From Vicia villosa (lineage: Eukaryota; Streptophyta; Magnoliopsida; Fabales; Fabaceae), in the NCBI RefSeq assembly GCF_029867415.1, contig NC_081183.1, forward strand, positions 62,322,336-62,386,335: DNA of 64,000 nucleotides, in the 5' to 3' direction. The translations under genes were made by a program, and so were the position numbers. Under the pieces are notes generated by a model that ran no database searches, was not told the DNA's origin, and was given only the letters and a program-made list of their open reading frames with translations. Shown in pieces: positions 13,148 to 23,695 of the stretch. Numbering within the stretch: position 1 is the first letter of the stretch; each line of letters begins with the position of its first letter.

Positions 13148-14700
13148 TGTCATACCCCAAATTTGTCCTACCCTTTAACTTCTAACTGGCTTAGGCTTTG
13201 CATTCGTGTACATACATCACTTAGGCCATAATCCATACCCATGCATGCATATCATTGGTATCAATCAAAGACTAGCAGGAAAGAACTTTTGTGGCAAGGA
13301 ATTTCTTACCAGATGTGTGGATCTGAGGTAATCATATGGCTCTATGATTCGTTGAAGTCTTCTTGGATTAGGGTTTTTTTCTCGTTCTCAGCTTAAGACA
13401 TTGATGGAGGTGTACAAGTCCAGAAGTCATCTGATTCCCTTGATCAGGGTTTCCTTGACCAAAGTCAACCAGTTGACTTTCTGGTCAACATTTAATCAGG
13501 AATGAATTTTATGAGTGAAAAGCTTTTCATACTGGCCATGTGGATGGGTTCATTTGATTGGATTTGACTGGAGGAGATTTAATCAAGAATTCCATCAATA
13601 ATCAGAAAAATCAGGACAGTTGACTTTTGGGTCAAAATCAGAAGAATTATTCAAATATTGACTTTTGGTGGAAATTCAACCAAGAAAAGTCAAAGAATGG
13701 ATAAAATCAGGAGTTTGGCAAAAAGTTGCCAAAAATAGAAAAAAGGGCAAAAGTGGAAAGTTTTGACACTTAGAAAATTTTTGAAGGCTTTAAATCTTGA
13801 TCAGCAGTCCACTTCAGCCCTGATTTACACGTGTCAAATGGTATTTTTTGGAGAAATTTCCAACATCAAAGTTGTTCCTCTCATGAAGGAGAACAACTTT
13901 GTAGTTGGACACTTTTTCATTTGAAGCTTGTATAAAGAGGTAAAGTTGTTTGAAGTTACTGAAAATTCATTTAAACCAAGTCATAATCCAAGTCACAAGT
14001 CAGGTCATGACCTGGCATTTCAGCAAACACATGGTGTGCCAAATCTCAATGCATTTTTCTTCCTCCACAAGCCTTCATTTTGAACAAGCTTGGTACTGAA
14101 ATACTCCTTGCCATGTCCCCTATCTATTGAGCCCAACCTCATTAACTTTGGACATGTGTGGAGCAAATTACAAAGCTGCAAAGTCACTCCCCCACCAAGA
14201 CTACACTTTTGCCAAAACATGAGCCCAAAGCTAAGGCATGCGCACGAGACTCCAGCAGTGTTGACAACATGAATTCATGATCACTTTTCTCCCATTTCCA
14301 GTTGACAATTCAAGATCCTTCAAACAGCAAATCTCATGTATTCCATCCCCTCTTCCTATTGAGCATAAGTGTGAGTCAATTGGTGGAGCATGGCACGAGA
14401 TATTTGCCTTTAAAAGTGGTAGCTCAACCTATGTTGCATGGGTTTGCATGAGCATTTTTATGACAAACTCTCACAACACATTCCCACATAAAGCCATGCA
14501 AATTGCTGAGTCATGAAAAGGCACGAGGGAATCTTGCTCCATGTGGTAAACTTGCTCATTAAGCTTAAGAGGATAGTACACTACAATACATCACGCCACA
14601 AGCAAGTCCCACATTCAAGAAAAACCAAAAGAACTCATTGCAAGCCTATGCTCCAAGTCCCACACTCAAGAGATTCTCATCATTCATCAATCATTGGCCA

Positions 14701-14710
14701 TATATATAAA
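14701..14710 (+). promoter_or_regulatory. TATA box of the Ogre 5' LTR
   Basis: TATATATAAA lies about 1.55 kb into the LTR and is followed some 30 bp on by a CT-rich segment (14729-14850) typical of plant transcription starts. Transcription of the genomic RNA probably begins near 14735. The 3' LTR has the same box at 36707-36716. Confidence 0.6.
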
Positions 14711-16453
14711 TGAAGCTACAGCCCTCATTCACACACTCTCACTTCTCTATTTTTTGCTCTCTTCAAAACCTCTCACCACCCTCTCTTTTCTCGTTCTCCA
14801 ACTTCTCTCCTCTCTCACCACTCTCTCTTTTCTCTCTCCACTCTCTCCCTCACCATGAAATTTGCTAACTAACCACCATCTCTTCAATCATCACCCTCAC
14901 CCAACGCTGTTAACTTTCTCCAACCATCATCATCGCGGCACTGCACTAGATCAAATCATCATCACCATCTTTGCAGAGTTAAGTCTCGAGAACAACAACT
15001 ATATCTCCCATCCGGAGTGAGGACTCATCGTGGAGCTAAGCTCGTCCCGTCCACGGCCTGAGAGAGACCAGTAGATTCTTCGGACCCAAATCCTCGCTTC
15101 AAGTAAGTTCCTAAATCCTTCTTAGCATCATGTGCATATAGTGAACTCATGAGACGATACTCTGCTATATTCTTGGGAATTGTTTCCGTCTGAATGAATA
15201 TTGGGTGTTTTGAACCATCTTGATTATTGTTTGTCATGTGTGAATCCATTGATGAGCTTTACGCGTGTTCTGGTGATGTTCTTAGGGGATAGGGTTTTTG
15301 TTTTGGTTCCGGTTCGAAATTTAGAGGACGAATTAATAAGAATGGGAGTATATTCATGCTCAGCGCGAAAAAACAAGGGAGATGATGCCGCCCTTTTAAG
15401 TTTCTGGGCGTAGTTAGGGGTGCTCCGGCGAGGCTCGATTGGAGAAGACGACCGGAGCTTAGCTCCGGCGTCTGTGACAGGGCTCCTGCATTTTCTTCAT
15501 GCAGTTGAGGTGGCGCGCAGCAACTGGCTCCTTTCCAAGAGTTTTTGAGTTTTGTTTGTTTGCATATGATTGGAGGGACGCGTGTTGACGCGTGATTGGC
15601 CCATGAGACTTTTGTCCTTTAGTCACTTATCCAAATATCTGACCAATTGATTCTCCTTTCTTTTATTTGTGTGTCACGTTTTATAATCCATGATAATGCT
15701 GAATAATACATGCTGATGCAAGAAAATAAATAAAGTGGGTGAAAGACCACGTTGGGCCATGCATTGGGCCTCAGTCTGTTTTTTCGAACTGCGCCCTACT
15801 TTGCTAATATACCCCTGTGCATGGTGGATCGGGCCTGGTATTTCCGCTATTTCTACCCCCCTATTCAAGGCCCAGTATGCTTTTAATTGTTTTCAGCTCA
15901 TTGTAGAAATTGCTGCTGCACCCCTAGTGTGGACTCTCTAAAAAAAAAATATTTGTTTTCTCTCCATTTGTTTGCTTATTAAAATTCCCTTTTTAAATAA
16001 AATGACAAAAACATTTTCCTACCAATTAGATTTTTAGAAAATATATTTTCTCTTAATTGTTCGATTCCCTTACATTTTAATAGTTAATTTTTCACATAAT
16101 AAACCATAAACAAGATAATAGTTTTCCTTATTCAAAAATAGTTTCTTACATGAATAAAAATAGAATTGCTTGTGAATATTTTCATAAATAGTTTAGATTT
16201 TGTTCCTTTTATTTGTGTGAATACTTTTCTTATATTGTGAAATGCTTGAATAAAACTTTTCTTCCTCATTTTCTATTAGAGTAATTCATAACATAAATGT
16301 AGAAATTAGGAATAGTTCCCTCTTTTCATTCTTTTCTTTTATAACCATAAAACATCTAAAAATACTTGAATAAATTCCCCATAAAAAATACAAAGAAAAT
16401 ACTTAAAACACTAATAATCAAAGTGAAAATTCTTAAAAAGTGAATGGAAGCTT

Positions 16454-16584
16454 GAACATCCCTTGCTTAAGGGAATGTTCGAGTGCTTGGATCTCCCTTG
16501 CTTAAGGGTACCATTCAGGCGTAAGTTCCCAACTTCTAAAAAACACCAACCAAAGAGTAACTCGAGTTTCCCTTGCTTAAGGGA
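16454..16584 (+). repeat. cluster of CCCTTGCTTAAGGG palindromes in the Ogre LTR
   Basis: Near-identical short palindromes occur at 16459-16474, 16494-16508 and 16569-16584, with a degenerate fourth near 16620. The first has extra flanking complementarity (GAACAT ... ATGTTC), making a 27 bp hairpin. They lie in the predicted R/U5 part, hence in the transcript leader. The same cluster recurs in the 3' LTR near 38465-38592. Confidence 0.7.
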
Positions 16585-17078
16585 TTTCCTCGAAACTCTC
16601 AAAATCAATATTTCACCTCCTTTCTTAAGGGCATTGTTATCTCCGCTCTATTGCATCCTAGGCTGTCCCCTTATGCAAGAGCGCGAGCGTTAACTCCGCC
16701 CAACTAAAAAACACAAAAACAAACAGAAGATCTTGAGCCGAGCTACGGTAACTCTGATTCCTGAAAAGGATACGTAGGCAGCGGGGTAGGGCCCGTGCGA
16801 GTACAATTCTTTATTTTCCCTACATTTTTCATTCATTCGCATTTAGGTTTAGACATAGATACACCCTTTAGATAGAAACAAACATAGGTGGATACCATCG
16901 AGTACGATGGGCGTGAAGGGTGCTAGCACCTTCCCCTTGCGTAACCGACTCTCGTACCTTGATTCTCTGGTCGCAAGACCCTGTTCCTTCCTTTGTTAGG
17001 TTTCCTGGTATTCCTTTCCCTTATGGGATAAATATATTGGTGGCGACTCTGTTCATTTTTTCGCGAGCGTGCGACAGC

Positions 17079-17096
17079 TGGCGACTCTGCTGGGGA
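17079..17096 (+). promoter_or_regulatory. Ogre primer-binding site (tRNA-Arg type)
   Basis: TGGCGACTCTGCTGGGGA lies two bases after the end of the 5' LTR. This is the sequence known as the primer-binding site of Ogre elements and is complementary to the 3' end of a plant tRNA-Arg. It primes minus-strand cDNA synthesis. Confidence 0.85.
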
Positions 17097-17953
17097 CTAC
17101 CTAAGCAAGTCGATCCTAGCCTTTGTTTGTTGTTTGTTTATTGGGTGTTTATTTGTTTTTATGTCTATATCTTGTATGTATGTTTGCATGTTTATTTTCT
17201 GCTTGCATATCATGTTTATTTCTGCTTGCACATCATGCATCTGGACTATATTATGGGTCCCCGTGGGGGCCACATATTTTTCTGCTTTGTTTTGCAGGTG
17301 GAGGTTTTTGAGGTAAAAGGCCCACTACCCAGGCCAGTGACACATAGGATTAGCGTGGATGCTCATGTTGACTCCCGTAGCGCTTGCTATGGCTGAGTTT
17401 GACATGGGGTACCACAACTGGGCGAGGTTCTTTCATAGAACACTGTGTCTGGCACGCTTGTTGCCTCAAACACTTTGTACCCCATGGGAACTGTAGACCC
17501 TGGTGACCATTAGGGACCACCTGTCCGTGTCTAGAATTCATACCTGTGAGTTTGGGGAGGGACAGGATACTAGCCTTCATCATACCCGGATTTCCATTTC
17601 GCAATCTGAAGCCGGAATTTTGAACCTGTTACATTCAGTGTTACCCAGATTTCCCGAGCTGCGAGGGACATTTAGTCTCTCACCACATCACGCACATGAC
17701 ACATCATGTTATTGCATCCACCCCACTTCATTCGTGGAGAATCCTAAAGTCTATTTCCCAAAAATAGTGACAAAAATGTATATACTTTCTGCAAAAAGAA
17801 AAGAAAAGAAAAGAAAAGAAAAGAAAAGAAAAGGAAAGAAAAGAAATAATGAAAAGACTTTAGGATTCTCCCGATGAAATGCATTCCATCATATCATTTA
17901 ACATGCATGTTCATTTATTTTCAGGAATATTTGGCTTTGTCTCCGACCAACAC
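17097..17953 (+). other. Ogre 5' untranslated region
   Basis: A leader of about 0.86 kb between PBS and ORF1. It holds an (AAAAG)n stretch (about 17796-17845) enclosed by a perfect 16 bp inverted repeat, GGAGAATCCTAAAGTC at 17736-17751 and its complement at 17856-17871. A 'ttattttcag' acceptor-like site lies about 30 bp before the ORF1 ATG. Short ORFs at 16920-17877 look non-coding. Confidence 0.6.
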
Positions 17954-19762
17954 ATGGCTCCACCATTGAAGACTAGTAGTCGCAACATCTCCTATACATT
18001 CCCGAATCCGAATCTGGATTCTCTTGGGTGTTTAGCAAAGAAGATCACGCCAGATGAGTCGACCAAGTTCCGAGAGAAATATGGGTATATTCTGAGCCTT
18101 CTCAAAATGCCATTCACCAAGTATGAGCAAGAGGGAGTTCATACCCTGCTTCAGTTCTACAATCCTTCTCTGCGCTGTTTCACGTTCCCCGACTATCTCT
18201 TGGTTCCCGCATTGGAGGAGTATTCTCTTTTCCTCGGTGTTCCGGTCAAAAAGGAAGAAGTCCCGTACTATGGCACCATGGAGGCCCCTACGTCCATTGA
18301 AATTTCTAAGGCTCTTTATTTGAGCAAGTCGGTCGTGGAAGCAAATCTCACCAAGAAAGGAGGATGCTTTGGTTTTCGTATGGAGTTTCTGGTTAAAAGG
18401 GGTTGCGATGCTGCTGAAGCAAAAGAATGGGACACATTTAGGGCTATCTTGGCTCTAAGTATCTATGGTATCATGATGTTCTCAAACATGCTTGACTTTG
18501 TTGATATGAATGCCATTCACGTATTCATTCTACAGAATCCGGTTCCTACACTTTTGGGGGACGTTTATCACTCCATCCATCACAAGAATAGTCAAAAGGG
18601 AGGTTTGGTTAGATTCTGTGCCCCGTTGTTATATCGTTGGTTCAAGTCGCATTTGCCTGAGCGTGGTGCTTTCATTGATAATAGACACACATCTAAGTGG
18701 GCTGAGAGGATTATGGGGCTGAGGGCTAAAGATATTGTCTGGTACAATAGAGCTTTAGATGACATGGAAGTTATTATGAGTTGCGGAAAGTTCAAAAACG
18801 TACCTCTCATGGGTCTTAGAGGCGGAATCAACTATAACCCAGTCCTAGCTAGAAGAACATTTGGGTATGCTTTTATCAGTCCACCTGAGCAAACAGAGAT
18901 AGCTGAGAACATTTTCTATCATGTAGCCACCAACATTGGACAAATGGCAGAAGCTGTGCAAGCCTGGAAAAGTATTTGCTGGAGAGATAAGAAGCATTTT
19001 GGTCAGAGAGACTGCGCAACTTATGAAGACTATACTAAGTGGGTCAAGACTGTGGCTAATACCCAAGGGATGCCTTTCCCTCCTAAGGATCCCTTATATC
19101 TTCCTGCTGGTGAACAACCCAACATCGTCTCCATGCCTCGTTATAATCGAACTGTTGAGCAGAATCGGAAATTGACTGAACAAATGGAAACAATGCAGGT
19201 TAGTATGAACACTGCTAGGCAAGAGAAGCTTTCTGCTCTTCATAAGTTGAAAATAAGAGAAATAGAGCTTGAAGAATTGTATGCTAGAGGAAGTACTTCT
19301 CAGAAAAGGCCAAGGATGACTGTAGGTGTTAAACCTACCGAAACTCAAGAAAAGAAGCTGAAAGAACATTACGAGGCTCAGTTGGCAGATTTGACTGAAA
19401 GACTCCAGATTCAGACTAAAGAAGCCAATTCAGAAAGGGCTCGTCGAAAGAAAGCAGACAAACTCTTGTTGGAACGCCAAGGAACCATAGATAAGTGCTA
19501 TGAAGAAATCCGAAAGCTGAAGGGTCAAATAGAAGAAAAAGGTCAAGGTAATACCCAAGCTCAAGAGGAAGCCAGATGTTGGGAGTTGAAGAACCGCTAC
19601 ATGGAAACCATGCATTTCAGAAAGGACCTACTGATTCAAGAAATCATTAAGAGGCCAACCCGTGCTGAGACCAAAAAGCTTTTTGAAGAAATGAAGACCT
19701 GGAGCTATAAGAACATTGGAGATAACCCTCTTCGTCATTTGGACATGGGAGATCCTGCTTAG
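17954..19762 (+). CDS. Ogre ORF1 protein of unknown function
   Basis: This is an uninterrupted ORF. I place the start at ATG 17954 (MAPPLKTSSR...), giving 602 residues, although the frame is open from an upstream ATG at 17879. The N-terminal two thirds (about residues 20-390) form a globular domain like the plant-retroelement domain often labelled DUF7745 or 'plant mobile domain-like', with many conserved aromatic residues, for example near WKSICWRDKKHFG. The C-terminal third (about 400-590) is highly charged and looks like a long coiled coil. ORF1 upstream of gag is diagnostic of Ogre, and its role is unknown. It is the only Ogre ORF here without a break. The domain label is from memory and the fold is inferred. 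Confidence 0.8.
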   Translation: MAPPLKTSSRNISYTFPNPNLDSLGCLAKKITPDESTKFREKYGYILSLLKMPFTKYEQEGVHTLLQFYNPSLRCFTFPDYLLVPALEEYSLFLGVPVKKEEVPYYGTMEAPTSIEISKALYLSKSVVEANLTKKGGCFGFRMEFLVKRGCDAAEAKEWDTFRAILALSIYGIMMFSNMLDFVDMNAIHVFILQNPVPTLLGDVYHSIHHKNSQKGGLVRFCAPLLYRWFKSHLPERGAFIDNRHTSKWAERIMGLRAKDIVWYNRALDDMEVIMSCGKFKNVPLMGLRGGINYNPVLARRTFGYAFISPPEQTEIAENIFYHVATNIGQMAEAVQAWKSICWRDKKHFGQRDCATYEDYTKWVKTVANTQGMPFPPKDPLYLPAGEQPNIVSMPRYNRTVEQNRKLTEQMETMQVSMNTARQEKLSALHKLKIREIELEELYARGSTSQKRPRMTVGVKPTETQEKKLKEHYEAQLADLTERLQIQTKEANSERARRKKADKLLLERQGTIDKCYEEIRKLKGQIEEKGQGNTQAQEEARCWELKNRYMETMHFRKDLLIQEIIKRPTRAETKKLFEEMKTWSYKNIGDNPLRHLDMGDPA

Positions 19763-20134
19763 TCTTGACTTTTGTTGTAGAATCACCACCAGTTTTGTTG
19801 GATGGGGTTCTTATTTCTATTTCTGTGTTGTTGGCTCATGAGAGCAGAATATTTTGTACTTCAAAAACTTGGTTGTGGAACTAATGGATTATGTTTGCTT
19901 ATCTTGGTTATGCTTCAATCTTCTCCGCTATCTTGTGTTGTTGGTTTGAGACAAAGCTAAAAGTCTTGAAAATAATAAAACATGCACACATGCACCCATG
20001 CACCCATATCATATTGCATTTTCAGGTTTTTATCAGATTCTAATTGGGGTCCCTTCCAACAACAGATTTCTTTTCCGACGACGAAGCTGACTTTCTTACA
20101 TCCTTACCGCACCAGAAACAACGAGAAGAGAATC
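19763..20134 (+). other. spacer between Ogre ORF1 and gag
   Basis: Non-coding spacer of about 370 bp. It includes an acceptor-like 'gcattttcag' near 20015-20025, which would suit production of a gag mRNA by splicing. A donor cannot be assigned with confidence. Confidence 0.45.
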
Positions 20135-23100
20135 ATGGACCAATTTGAACAGAATCAAGCTGCCCTCCGTAGGGATATGGATGTTATGGGGGAAAGAATG
20201 ACCCAACTTATGGAGACTCTCCGTGTCGTTGTCCAAGGACAAGAGGAACTCAGAAAGAGTGTCGCTGGATTGGTCAAGGATGCTCCTACCAGTTCTGCTG
20301 ACGGAGGAGTGAAAACTAAGGAGACTCCTGTTAATGAGACACTTAAAGTAGTGGATGACCACCATGAGGTTATTGATCTTGAACATGATCTTACTGCTGG
20401 GTTGACCGAGACTGCTAAGATGTACCAAGCTCTTGAAGAACGCCTTAAGGCCGTTGAGGTTGCTAAAACTTCGAGTTTCGAAACTGCTGCTATGTGCTTG
20501 GTACCTGGGATTGTTATTCCCCCGAAGTTCAAGGTGCCAGATTTTGATAAGTACAAGGGAGTTACCTGCCCAGAGACTCACATTCGTTCCTACTGCCGTA
20601 AGATGGCCGCTCACGCTGAGAACGAACCCCTGCTTATGCATTTCTTCCAGGACAGTCTCACTGGAGCCCCGTTAGAGTGGTATATGAAGCTCGAGAGGTC
20701 TAATGTTAGTACTTGGGGAGAACTTGTTGATGCCTTCTTAAAACAATACCACTACAATACTGCTATGGCTCCTAGCTGTGCACAGCTGCAAAATATGTCA
20801 CAGAAATCTGAAGAGTCTTTTAAGGAATACGCCCAGAGGTGGCGTGAACTTGCTGCTCGAGTCCAACCTCCTTTGTTGGACCGAGAGTTGATTGATCTGT
20901 TTATGGGAACTCTGAAAGGGCCGTATCTTTAGCACATGGTTAGTAATACTTCTCCTTCCTTTTCGGATGTGGTCATCATTGGTGAGAGGGTTGAGAACTG
21001 TGTCAAAGCTGGTACCATTCAAGGTGTTACTAGTCCTAGCAACTTAAGTGGTAATGGTAAGAAGCCGTATTCTAGGTTTGTGAAGAAGAAGGAAGGTGAG
21101 ACTAGCACCGCTTCTGTTGACCAAGGCCGAGCTCCTGCATATTCTGCTGTTCCACCTCCTTATTATCCGATGCCTTATGCTGTTCCTGGTCCATATGTCC
21201 CTCAAGCATATGCTGCTGCTCTTCCACAACCATGGATGGCACCCCAACAGCCTTTCGTACCACAACAACAAGCTGCTGCTCCTCAGAATCGTCAACAGAA
21301 CCCTAGGCCTCAAGGTCAAAGGGGCCCACAAAGAACAAGGTACCAAGATAGGCGTATAGATCCGGTTCCGATGTCATATGCCCAACTCCTCCCTCAGTTG
21401 CTTGCTGGTCAATTGGTACAACTCCGTGAACTTGGACCTCCACCTAGTCCTCTCCCTCCTGGTTATGATGTTAATGCTCGTTGTGAATTTCATTCAGGGG
21501 CTCCAGGCCATACTATTGAAAAGTGTAGAGCATTCAAGTTAAAGGTTCAGGATCTTCTTGATGATAAGCTTATTTCATTCACTCCTACTGGTCCCAACGT
21601 GCAGAATAACCCTATGCCTCCTCATGCTGGTGCGACCAATGCTATTGAGCTATGTGATGATCAGATCCTGGTAAATGATGTCAATGAGGTTAAGATGCCG
21701 CTAGCAGTTGTCAGAGAACATCTTATGCAACAAAAGGTTTTAAGTGAGCTACACGACTACTGTTTGCAATGTTCTTCTAATCCTGAGGAGTGTGCCAGAT
21801 TGAAAGAAGAAATTCAGAAACTAATGGATGAAGGTGTTCTTAGAGTGGAAAGGGTTGTTCCTGATGAAGATGTGGCCATTCTGGAAATCCCTTACCATCC
21901 TGCCGAGGTGTCAAAAACTCATAGCACTCCTTTGGCAATTCAAGCCCCAAGGACCCCGTTGGTTATTCATGCACCGAGTGCTCCATTGACTATTCAAGCT
22001 CCGAGAACTCCGATGGTTATTCAGGTTCCAAATGCTCCTTCAACTCCTTCAACCTCATCTCTCATTCCCTCTCCTGTGAATGATTCTAAGGCTGTTCCTT
22101 GGAGTTATAATGCTGTGTATATTCGAGGGAAGAAGTATGGCTGTCCTTCAGTGGGTAATTCGAGCATCACAAATATTGCTGGCACTAGTGGCATTACCCG
22201 TAGTGGTCGGATCTTTGCTACTCCTCCTCCGCTTCCTAAAGAGACCAATAAGGACGCTAGTGCACAAGCAAAAGGAAAGCAAGTTGGTGTCGACCCTCCT
22301 GTAACACGTAATGCACAAGATGCCGAGCAACTCTTGAGGATCATTAAGAAAAGTGATTACAAAGTGATTGATCAACTTGATCAAACCCAAGCCAAGATCT
22401 CCATCTTGTCCCTCTTGGTGCATTCAGAAGCTCACCGTGATGCTCTAATGAAAGTTCTGGCTTCCGCTCATGTGACTCAAGACATTACCGTGCCTCAGTT
22501 TGAAGGGGTTGTGACCAATATTGCTGCTGGTAATTGTTTGGGTTTTTCCGATGATGAACTTCCACCTGAGGGTAGAGCACACAACAAAGCGTTGCATATC
22601 TCCATTAAGTGTTTGGATGCTGTGTTGTCTCGAGTGTTGATTGATACAGGTTCTTCTCTTAACGTGATGCCAAAGACTACCTTGTTTAAGCTGAGCATGG
22701 ATGGGGTTATGATGAGGCCTTGTACTATGAGTGTCAGAGAGTTTGACGGTTCCAGAAGGTCCGTGGAAGGTGAAATTGATTTGCCTGTTTTGATTGGTCC
22801 TCACGTGTTCTATATTGCCTTCTATGTTATGGATATACGTCCTTCATACACTTGCCTCTTGGGTCGTCCTTGGATCCATGCTGCTGGGGCTGTGACATCT
22901 ACTCTCCATCAGTGTTTGAAATTTGTTGTGAATGACAAGATTGTTGTGGTCACTGGTGAAGAAGATTTGATAGTTCATAATCTGGCAACGTACCGTTACG
23001 TGGAAGTGGAGGGAGAGATACAAGAGACACCTTTTCAAGCCTTAGAGATTGTGTCAGTTGATAAACTCCCCGTGGTTGAGAATAAGAAGGAACTTGGAGC

Positions 23101-23439
23101 ACCCCTCTCGTCTTTGAATGATGCTAAGGCCTTCTTAGAAGCTGGTACTCCCCATTGTCCTTGGGGCAAGCTGATTAATGTTCATGAGAAGCGAGACAAG
23201 TATGGCCTTGGGTACCAACCATCTTCTTCTACTCAGCTCAGCATAACTCCCGGGAAGAAGGTGATTCCCCCTATTTCCCAAGTGTTCGTCAGTGCAAGCA
23301 CTAGTTTTGGAAGTCAAGTTCTCGCCGTGGATGATGATGATGAAGAAGATCTCTCCAAATTCATTTGCCATGCTGCACCTGGCCAGGAACTCAACAACTG
23401 GACCATCTTGGACATCCCCAAAGTCACTTTTATGGAGAT
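20135..23439 (+). pseudogene. Ogre gag-protease, one in-frame stop
   Basis: The frame runs from ATG 20135 (MDQFEQNQAALRR) and is open except for a single TAG at 20930-20932; the downstream part continues in the same frame. Domains: an N-terminal coiled-coil-like segment; a retrotransposon gag domain (about residues 130-270); a proline/glutamine-rich region (about 21130-21340); a cysteine/histidine knuckle (CEFHSGAPGHTIEKC); TP-rich repeats near 21910-22070; and a retropepsin with its catalytic Asp in DTGSS at 22643 (residue about 837). The normal stop would be TAA at 23441, but a donor GT at 23440 suggests that splicing joins this ORF to pol. The stop is a change that fits cytosine deamination. 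Gag packages the RNA and the protease processes the polyprotein. Confidence 0.88.
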
Positions 23440-23695
23440 GTAATTTTCTTGTTTCGATAAATCATATGCTTCGCCCTAAGCATTTTGATCTCATGTATAA
23501 AGAAGGGCCCCCCATGTGTTTCAAATTGTTTAATGTTGAATGAAAATCATATTTTCGCATGCAATTACTGTTCCATATCTTTCATTTTTTTGCTTTAAAA
23601 AAAAAAACTTTTTCAAAAATGGCAAAGCTCTTCCTTTTTTCCTTTTCTTTTTCTTTATGTGTTGCATTCTAAGGCATGAACCATCCATCGTGCAG
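23440..23695 (+). other. predicted Ogre intron between gag-pro and pol
   Basis: The GT at 23440-23441 and AG at 23694-23695 delimit 256 bp with a long T-rich tract (about 23580-23655) and stops in the gag frame. Joining 23439 to 23696 moves the reading from frame 2 to frame 0 without a stop, directly into the pol frame. A spliced intron between protease and RT is a known property of Ogre. The exact sites are my prediction from sequence. Confidence 0.65.

Larger units (their letters stand above)
13148..17076 (+). repeat. Ogre 5' LTR
   Basis: The LTR starts TGTCATACCCCAAATTTG and ends ...GCGAGCGTGCGACA. It has exactly the same length as the 3' LTR (3929 bp). The two differ by scattered substitutions and small compensating indels; I count five substitutions in roughly the first 300 bp. 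It contains a TATA box at 14701-14710, a CT-rich stretch just downstream, and a group of CCCTTGCTTAAGGG palindromes near 16459-16584. The U5 end contains the conserved block around 16895-16960. Confidence 0.92.

Noticed and set aside
14020..17396. Short ORFs in the Ogre 5' LTR and leader, repeated in the 3' LTR
   Set aside because: They lie in LTR DNA, differ between the two LTRs by frameshifting indels, and have no domain.
20096..20641. Antisense ORFs of 181 and 133 codons over Ogre gag
   Set aside because: Shadows of the gag frame; no independent signals.
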